A DNA stretch of 18,420 nucleotides from Beroe ovata (taxonomy: Eukaryota > Ctenophora > Nuda > Beroida > Beroidae): the NCBI GenBank assembly GCA_946803715.1, contig CAMPET010000332.1, positions 42,800-61,219 on the forward strand, written 5' to 3'. The notes beneath the pieces are model-generated. The model was not told where the DNA came from and did no database searches. It was given only the letters and a program-made list of their open reading frames with translations. The position numbers were made by a program, and so were the translations under genes. Of this stretch, positions 1 to 8,200 are shown piece after piece; the first letter of the stretch is position 1, and the number at the start of each line of letters is the position of its first letter.

Positions 1-52
1 AACTTCTCCTTTTTACTCACCCTACGAGAAACTCCCCCACACCGCCCCCCAG

Positions 53-94
<42 letters not shown>

Positions 95-540
95 ACACTC
101 ACACACACACACATCCCGGTGGTCACTTTTTATTCTGGAGCGTTCAATCTTACATCGATGGTGGAAATGAATTCCATTTAGATGGTATCAATTATAAACG
201 TGGTTTTTGAACAAGGACAATAGCAGTAAGTGGCACAAGCACGTGTCACAAGCATGAGTCGAGTGTTCCGAATCATATTGATCATGACGTCACAATTATC
301 TGGCAGGTACAACCGAGTGACTGTTTGACTCAACTTCTAAACGTCTGCAAAGCTGTCAGTTTTGCTGACAGGAGCCTCTTACTCGAAGGTACGGTGTCGT
401 CAGTGTGTTATAGTTTACTGACTTACTGTTAACTCTGAACTCTCAATTCATGTTAATTTCGCTGTCAAACGCTGATACTCTATCGATAGCGGCGCGTACA
501 TTTGACGTCCTCAGCCAAACCATGAACTTAATGAAGTGTG
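1..540. other. Upstream intergenic DNA, no gene seen
   Basis: I see no convincing coding exon here. The stretch holds a CA microsatellite (listed separately) and a short perfect hairpin at about 353-371, CTGTCAG-TTTTG-CTGACAG. Open frames in this region are no longer than chance would give. Confidence 0.6.
52..113. repeat. CA microsatellite
   Basis: An almost pure (AC)n run of about 60 bases, interrupted twice by TC. Similar CA runs recur at 8321-8352 and 9615-9698, and the complementary TG run is at 17306-17400. Confidence 0.95.
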
Positions 541-567
541 AAAACTGAAATACAAGTTACAGAGTCC

Positions 568-640
568 ATATCTTGATACGGGTATATGATATCTTGATAT
601 AATACAGGTATATGATATCTTGATATTATACGGGTATGAG
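568..640. repeat. AT-rich tandem repeat, three copies of about 26 bp
   Basis: Three head-to-tail copies begin with ATATCTTGATA and end near GGTAT: 568-588 (a 21-base, internally shortened copy), 589-614 and 615-640. Copies 2 and 3 differ at a few positions. The repeat lies upstream of the zinc-finger gene. No function can be read from it. Confidence 0.85.
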
Positions 641-687
641 ACGGGCACATGGTTGTCGTGGTAAAGCGAGTTTCGTGGCCTGGGAAA

Positions 688-720
688 AGCGCCAAAATAG
701 CGCCAAACTAGCGCAATAAC
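688..720. promoter_or_regulatory. Triple 11-bp repeat with two E2F-like sites
   Basis: Three back-to-back 11-mers start with AGCGC: 688-698, 699-709 and 710-720. The first two contain GCGCCAAA (689-696 and 700-707), which matches the E2F/DP consensus TTTSGCGC read on the other strand. The third has only GCGCAAT. The site is about 400 bases upstream of the zinc-finger start codon, a plausible promoter position. That it regulates this gene is inferred from position and motif only. Confidence 0.45.
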
Positions 721-974
721 CATTAACCTACATATGATTTATTATACCAGAGCTATCATGAAACCGGCATTCACAAGACAGGTGCCTGGCCAGCTTAGCC
801 CGTTCGAAACTATCTTTCCATTGACAAGCATTTCAAGTCTCCGCAACTTTCCGATAGAATATTGCCGCCCCGTTCATTACTAGCAGCGTAAGAATGTATA
901 AATTTTTGTTTCAGCATTTACTAAAACCGCGCGCGCGTTGCATGTTGGACGACGCGCGCCAACGAAATTGTCCA

Positions 975-1058
975 CAAATCTCTTGCCGGATGTTATCTGT
1001 CCACTGTTTCTTGCGCGCGCAAAAAACAGTGGACAGATAACATCCGGCAACAAATCTC
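975..1058. mobile_element. 68-bp near-perfect palindrome flanked by 8-bp direct repeats (MITE-like)
   Basis: Bases 983-1009 and 1024-1050 are perfect 27-base inverted copies, starting TTGCCGGATG and ending CATCCGGCAA. The centre, TTGCGCGCGCAA (1011-1022), is itself a palindrome, so all 68 bases fold with one mismatched pair (1010/1023). The direct repeat CAAATCTC sits flush on both ends (975-982 and 1051-1058), as a target-site duplication would. Eight-base duplications are typical of hAT and P transposons, so I infer a tiny non-autonomous insertion. The termini do not match a family I recognise. It lies 40 bases before the proposed start codon of the zinc-finger gene and, if transcribed, would form a strong hairpin in the 5' leader. 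Confidence 0.75.
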
Positions 1059-1089
1059 GACAAAGATTATTTCAGAAGAAAGCATTTCC

Positions 1090-3686
1090 ATGTTAGAAGA
1101 TGAGCAAGATTCTCCTATCAAGTCGCCTTCTTCCAAATTTCCTCCTACGCCCAACGGCAATGAGGTATGGAGGTTGAAATTTGACAATTTTATACGTAGC
1201 ATTCATAAACATTGAATAATGAATATTGATGATAGTACTGAAGACAGAACTGATAAATAGGTTATTGGTATAATATTCGTCATGATGTTTTTCATGACTA
1301 TAAAATCTACAATTTCAGGACCAAGTTGGAAAACCTCATCTCCCCCTACCCCTCCCCTCGGAAACCCCGACCATTGTCAGCAGTAGCAGCACTTCTTCTC
1401 CCACTGAGAAAGCGCCGTCTCCTATCACAGTTTCCCCGACACAGCCCCTCCAACTCCCCTCCACCCCATCTCCCCCGGTATCAGCACCAACCACACCCGT
1501 ATCAGTGATCCAGAACCAGCCTGCGACGACTAGCAAGCCCTGGGCATTCTCCACAACCAGTCCACCCTCATCAAATCTCCTGTCATGTGCCTCCTCCACA
1601 TTCCTTCCCGTATCACGTGACACAGCAGCGCATGATGAGGAAACCCTGAGTGCTCTAGCTGCCCGGAGTGCTGCTCTATCTCAGCTGATCGCTAACAAGG
1701 ATGTACTCGCTCAGATTATCCCAACTGCTGCTGGAAACACAGCTACCGGTGCTAGTTTTATCCCTGGTGAGTGCACCTGTATCTTGTGTCAAGTGGCGAT
1801 GCTTGTGTGATTGTGGAATTTCAATTATATTGGATGTTATAATCCTCCTCCTTTCTCCCACTTAAAGTTAAAACTCGCCACGTATATTCGTCACTAACAC
1901 TCGTCACTAACACACCACTATTTCAGGGGGTGGTAACCTGGACTACACCACCTCTCCCTCCCTACTCCCCTCCCCCACCATGGTCCTGCCTAACACAATC
2001 CTGTCCAACACCTCCCCTCCCACCATGCTGTCTACCTCATCCGCTATCTCAACTGATAACCTCGGATTACCATCCACCGTAGGCCCGATTAGATCACTCG
2101 GTGCATCAGGGATTCCTGGCCACTTGCCCAATAATCTCCCTAGCAACCTGAATCTCCATGGAGCATTGCCAAATAGTGCACTACCGAGTAACCGCTTCAA
2201 TCCGACTGTTCTCACACACCCTTACAATGTGAGTATGACAAAGTATGGTTCATGGAATCTGTGACCTGTCAATTTATTCACAGTAGATAACTCATTTTAT
2301 TCCCATTCCAGCTCCCTCTAGGTCGAGTAAAGACTCTGCCACTCTTCCCTAATCTGAAGTCTTCCGATTCGATCAAGACTGACAACACTTCATTGGCAGG
2401 TACAACTACATGCAACCCCCTCTAGCTATAATTTCTCAGCCTAAAATTGAAAATTCGTTACTTGCTTACTTCTGTATTACAAAAGTGGCTTCTACGAACA
2501 TTACAATCCGATTACGTATTTGATCACCAGGATTGGAAAGCACACAACAAATACTGGGGAATAAGGCAATACAGGATGTAGTGAAGGCATTCACGGGGGG
2601 CGTGGGTCATCCCACTTTCAACAACCTCCAATCCGCCATGCCAGCATCGAGTAATATTTGGTCCAGTGAGTATTTCATAGCTAACCTACTGATGATCGTG
2701 TGGAAAACTGATCCGAGTTAGAATATTCTCATTTCGTTCTGTACATCAGAGAACAACATATTGAGTCAAGTGCAGACACCTTCGAGTAGACACCACAAGA
2801 TGAAACACTGCCCCATTTGCAACAAAGTGCTGGTCGCATCCTCCCTCTACTTACACATGAAGGTATCATTGCTTCTGGAGAAACTGCCTATTGCTCCTTC
2901 ATGAAATACGTTACTTCTCCTCCATAAACGTCACTTTTCCGTGCCTGTACTATGAGTGCTATGACTGTACATATAAGCGCTATGTTTCTGGCTACTTTGT
3001 TTCTAATTGGGGACCAGGTTAAGTTTCAACTCATGGTTGTGTAACTATTACTAAAGCAACTTTCGTGAGGCCAATTCATTGTTCAGAATATTATAATCAT
3101 TATTGGTAAACGAATATTAAACCACATTGTTATGATGGGGAATAGTAATTTCAATATAGTGATAGTTCAGCTAGTTTCCATGAGGCAAGGAATGAAGCTA
3201 GATATGTTCAACATGAGTTTACAGTCATGCCAATATAAATTACGAGGGAGAAAAAATAGGTAGAACTAGAAGTAGAATAAAGCTCGGTCATTGACTCGAA
3301 TCCAGACGACGCAATTGCCAGAATGACCGAAACAACACTAAGACCAGTGTCTACTAAACACGGTCATTGTCAATAGTGCCACACTCACAGTATATAATAG
3401 TGTTGCGCACGCAGTGTCGCACGGTGCACCGTTGTCACACTTCTACCCCTACCTCCTATTTCTACATCATGATCGGTTTGATATTATCATTTACTCAATA
3501 TACTCCTCCCAGATCCACACGGGCGAGAAGAACTACATCTGTGAGTTTTGCTGCAAGAGATTCCTCCTCAAGCACCACCTCCACTCCCACCTCAAGATCT
3601 GCCAGAGTCGTTCCCTCGTCCTCAACAACGGGAAGAAAGAGGCGGAGACAGCAGCAGCACCAGAGATGTCATCCTCGGTGCAGTGA
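1090..3686 (+). CDS. C2H2 zinc-finger protein with long Pro/Ser/Thr-rich N-terminus (7 exons)
   Basis: Exons: 1090-1164, 1319-1766, 1927-2228, 2312-2399, 2531-2665, 2750-2862, 3513-3686. All introns are GT-AG and the frame holds throughout, giving 444 residues. Residues 1-345 are low-complexity, rich in Pro, Ser and Thr, with a short helix-like Ala/Leu stretch near 150. Finger 1 uses C370, C373, H385 and H389, with 11 rather than the usual 12 residues between the Cys and His pairs. A TGEK linker follows. Finger 2 uses C397, C400, H413 and C417, so it is C2HC. The last intron (650 bases) splits finger 1 just before its last His. Such proteins usually bind DNA in the nucleus; target and ortholog are unknown. 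The start ATG is the first in the open exon 1 frame (MLEDEQDSP), but an upstream exon is possible. The three exons from 2531 on are the most secure. Confidence 0.8.
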
Positions 3687-3950
3687 CATAGTGCAGTGAC
3701 ATAGNTAGGTACCTAGTGCAGTGACGCAGTGTAGTGACTTAGTGCAGTGACAAAGTGCAGTGACAAAGTGCAGTATCACACTGTAGTGAAAAAGTGCAGT
3801 GACATACTTCAGTGACATAGGTACCTAGTGCACTAGTGCAGTGACATAGGTACCTATAGTGCAGTGACACAGTGACACAGTGTTATAGTGGAACGTGCAG
3901 TGACAGAGTGCAGTGACATAGGTACCTAGTGCAGTGACAGTTGACACGTG
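3678..3950. repeat. Degenerate 14-bp minisatellite (GTGCAGTGACATAG)
   Basis: About fifteen imperfect units related to GTGCAGTGACATAG run from 3678 to about 3950. Several are spaced by the palindrome TAGGTACCTA. The first unit contains the last codons and the TGA stop (3684-3686) of the zinc-finger gene, so the array begins inside the reading frame and forms the start of the 3' UTR. An ambiguous base (N) at 3705 suggests an assembly or read problem in the array, so the true copy number may differ. Confidence 0.9.
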
Positions 3951-5206
3951 CAATGTGCATCCGTGAAAAGTACTCGTGTTCAGCTGATCTCAAGTGATCA
4001 ATGGGAATCGAAGCTAAAAATCAATACTTTTGAGTAGGATATATAGACACTAGACAGAGTGTAATCCAGTAATCAAAGGACCTAAAGTTTGGTAGCTAGG
4101 ACAATTTTCGACTAAACCAATCAACTCTTTCTCTCAATTTATGCATAGCTGCAGTCTGCACGGTCAGACGTGTGTAGATATCACACCTCGATGTAGCTTA
4201 TATTAATCAGAATCTAAATAGTAAGTAAGTACTTACTACTTAAGTAGAATGAAATTTACTCATAGATTTAATCAGTCAATCTGATGACAATGAAACAGTA
4301 TAATTACAGCTCGTTTGAAGGTATAAAAACGAACAGTATTTGAATATTTATATTTTATCTTGAACTTGGATTATTTATTTGGGTTAGATTGTGCATATTT
4401 AAATCTCGAACTGCAAAATATGACAAACACTTCATTTTTGACCCTATTCCCTAACTGAAAATTATTTTCCCAGCTCTTTTCAATCAAGCAATCATCCAAC
4501 CCTTTCCCAACGGATGCGAATTGTTTAAAATTAGACTCTTGAATTTGAAATGAGAGCTAGATCCCATTAAACTATACTGACATGCTACCTCTTTGGAGGC
4601 AATCTTGAACCGCAATTGAATTTCTGATTCGTGATCGTTGCTGCAAACTGCAGAGGCCCAATCACCAGGGTGCTATCAGCATGAGACATTTTCCAATCAT
4701 TGCTACCCAAAACCGCAATGGGAATAAGGCAAATGCCGCAAATTATGCTCTCCAAAATAACCCACCCGCCATGCGATAGGTACGATTAACGAAAGGTCTA
4801 CTACTGCAGCTATCACCAGTGGTGGCCAAACTGATATTAACTACAGATCAACGATAAAGTTATTCGATTATCCGACATCTTGATAACCAGACGCCAGACG
4901 GAAATAGTTTCCCACCCATATCATCTACAGCAGAAATCTCTGGTTCTGAAGTTTCTGGCACCTTTCGGTGCCCGTGTGCCTCGGTCACTTGCCCCCAGGA
5001 GCGCATCATCATATGTGAAGGGTTGGTGCAAGAGGCAGGGCGCATGATGTGTGCGGCGCAACGTGCCTCTTCCACTATTCACAAGTCAATACTGAAATGT
5101 GGCAGAGGCGCGTGCGCTCTTACAGCCATTCTCACATTCCGATACACTCATTCTCGATATCCCATCATCGTGTCGATATAGTTTTTTTGGTTTTACCTGA
5201 TTATAA
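3951..5206. other. Intergenic region with two unassigned open stretches
   Basis: Mostly AT-rich DNA without recognisable genes. There is a perfect 14-base palindrome AGTAAGTACTTACT at 4224-4237. Two + strand frames stay open at about 4612-4779 (about 55 codons) and about 4858-5182 (about 107 codons, with several Cys). Neither has a convincing start codon or paired splice sites, and frames of this length arise by chance in a window this size. The second ends just before the signal-peptide exon of the next gene. Confidence 0.5.
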
Positions 5207-8200
5207 ATGCTGTTGATTGGCGTGTTCGTATTCTTCTTTTGCACTTTTAGGGATGGCTTATCTCTATCACGTGAGTGTTTTTTCAAACTATCAGCTTATT
5301 ATCAAACTATCAGCCTACCCGATCATCGCTCTCAATATTCATACTGAGGCTGTCCTCTGTTCGAATAAGATAGGTAATCGCCACCCTGATTTCAGTTGAT
5401 AGATGGGGAACAACAGAGACATGGTACTTCAATCTGACATGTACACCACGCTCTGCTGCACATATTGTCAAGACCCATGTCTGTAGGGAGAGTAAGACTG
5501 TCACACATGAATTGAATGACCTTGTTGTCCACTATTTTGTACATTATTTTGTACATTACATTGCTCTGAATTTCAGTCTGTGATCCGTCTTACTGCACGG
5601 TGTTCATCGCTACCTACCCTTACAACCCTACACTGGGTTACATTTATCACAAGCGTGTTGCCCATCTCTACAGTGCTAAGATGTGTATAAAACAGACGGA
5701 AACCATGGCAAAACATCACGGTGAGGAGGGAACTTATTACGCCACTGAACTTCTATGACAACAGTGTGACACCCCTATGACACAACTGTGACACCACTAT
5801 GACACCTCTTCTTGAAAAAAGCCTCCCCTCGCTTCAGGTTGTTACGATGAAGACCTGTTCAAAGACGCATGGACGAACTTTGCCCGCCTTGGTGGGGATC
5901 CTTACCCATTTCGAGGTTCAAATGATACCGCCCTAATGATGCCGCCTGATTGTCTGTACCGCCCTATTATCTCTACTTCTATAAGCACTGTCTCTGTTAT
6001 CACGCCACCCCTGACAAAACCCACCTGCAGATCACGCCTGGAGTGCTCCCGGGGAATCCTGTTCCTCAACGTGTTCGTCACGGTCAATGGCTTGCTCTGC
6101 TGACACCCCTTATCCTGATGTCATGGAAACCATAGCCCAACACAACTGTACTGTCGATGCAGCGCATGAGACGAGGACTGTTTTCCAAGCCTACTACCAA
6201 CCAGGTTCAATTACTCATTGTGAACTACTCATTTATCTGTTATCCATTACACAGGAAATGATTTTCCAATTATGACAGTCTACCAAAGCTGGACACCTCC
6301 CCTCAAACAGGTTTTGTCTCTGATGAACGTCCGCTGTGTCAGGGGATTAGGCTACGGGCGGGGTCCAGGAAAACCAGAGCGCACTCTGCCCGAAAATGGT
6401 GTGATGCTAGAGAGGAGAACTTTGTCAGACTTTGCTGGTGTTCAACAGGTATCTATGACGTGTCATTTTGGATGGAAATCAGTGGGATTGCACCTTCTGA
6501 AATAACAAACAATGGAACAAATTCATTGTGAAAACATCCGTCTCATGAACCCGATAGATCAACCCCCAATCTCACCCAAAACTCAATGTTACTCCTTCAT
6601 AATATCGATACTCCTTCATAATATCGATATTTCCCGCACGTGAGTAGACGAGCACGTGTACGAGTTCACTGGGAACTCCAGCTCTAACCTGCTGGATGGG
6701 GTGGTGCGGAGCTCATTCACCCATCACCGGTACAAACCTAGTGCTTGGTGTGTCAAGTATGCTCCTCTCCGCCCTGACACACTCTACGATATCATCTCCT
6801 TCCAGGGTAGGTGTGGGATGGTGATTGGTGACTGGTGTCACATGGTTGTAAATATATGGTGTGGTGTCATGAAAATAGATGTACATTTTGAGCATTTTTG
6901 AATTATATTTATAGTCGATATAACCTCAGAATCGGTTCCCGGCTCGAGTTATTTTACATTGAGTGTCATAGCATCATGGTCCGAACTGTACTTTGTGATT
7001 GCGACACCAGACTCCAACCATACCACGAAGTGGAACATACCTTTGCCCTATCCTCAATCTTACTCGGTAAGAAAACAGTAAACTGCTCACTCATTTTTAT
7101 CCCTTTTAGAGTTTAACTTTTTAAACTGCTTTTCATTCCTCAAACACAAGGAAATATTTTCTCCATATAGCACGCGCGTGATCTGCTGCGGTTCCTGTGT
7201 ATTCTCTACGATCACCGGGCAGGTGGTGTGACAGCGTGGTACAAACAGCCGGGTCACCTGATGGTCCGACTCACTCCCCAGTACCAGGATACCCCAGCAT
7301 GGGGGGAGAGTGGGGAATACGGATACCTCTTGCCTGGTGCGTTCTCCCTAGGTAAGCGTCGCGTCCCAACTGCCACTGATCTGTCGGGAAGTTATGTGTA
7401 ACAACGAATGCAGTTACAAATCTCAACAATTTTAAGCAGCGTTTGATCAAACCTACTGCCCTTAGGTCGGAGTCTATATCCCGCGTTTGGGAGTTTCAGA
7501 CCGTTCAAAGGAATCATTGTATTTGCTCTGATAACTGACCACTTTGGGAACAACACTGCGTTCCCTCACACCACTTACAAGTGAGTTACCAATACCCTCT
7601 TTTCAATGATCAGTGGTTAGGATTGTACCTACTGGTCCTGTATCAGTATACTGGTTCTGATGTAACCATAACACTTATGCCTCCATGGACCATGACGACT
7701 CTTTATTCAGTTGTATGCTGCCACACCTCTACACGGGTAAAGTGAAACTCCAACTCGATGCTCCCTATTACCATGGTGTTGATTACCAGTGGATACCACC
7801 CAACACCAATACCACCCTGACCTGGTCAGACTTCGCACCCACTGTAGTGGATGTGCCACGGGAGGGGGTCACGGTACGAGACAGATTCTCCGATCCACGA
7901 CACTTTATTAGTCCGGAGGACGTTTGTGGTGAGTGTTTGCTGTTGTGTGAGTTTCTGGAAAAGTGGAATTTGCATGCGGAAAACAACGCCCACATAGAGT
8001 GGTTTCACTCACGATTCTTGAGTGAGATCAGGATATGCAGTGGAATTACTTCAGTCCCTTAGGTGTTGGGTGATAGTGAGGGGGCAAAATCCCCCCCCAA
8101 TTTCGGACCCCACCCTGAGTTTTTAGGTTTGGTTATCCTGCAGGGAGTTGTTTCAACAAGGAAAGAGACGAGTTGACTGCTCAAATAGAGGAGATGGTGT

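Noticed and set aside
3284-3330. TCGGTCATT / AATGACCGA inverted pair in the last zinc-finger intron
   Set aside because: A nine-base match with a 29-base gap in a 650-base intron is weak, and no flanking duplication is present.
5950-6275. Alternative frames around exon 4 of the GPI gene
   Set aside because: They run through a probable intron (5916-6030) and lose the Cys pattern; the spliced frame keeps phase on both sides.
6255-6310. Acceptor at 6253-6254 for exon 5 of the GPI gene
   Set aside because: Starting there keeps a different frame that lacks the RLCWC end. The acceptor at 6309-6310 gives the Cys pattern and the matching phase.
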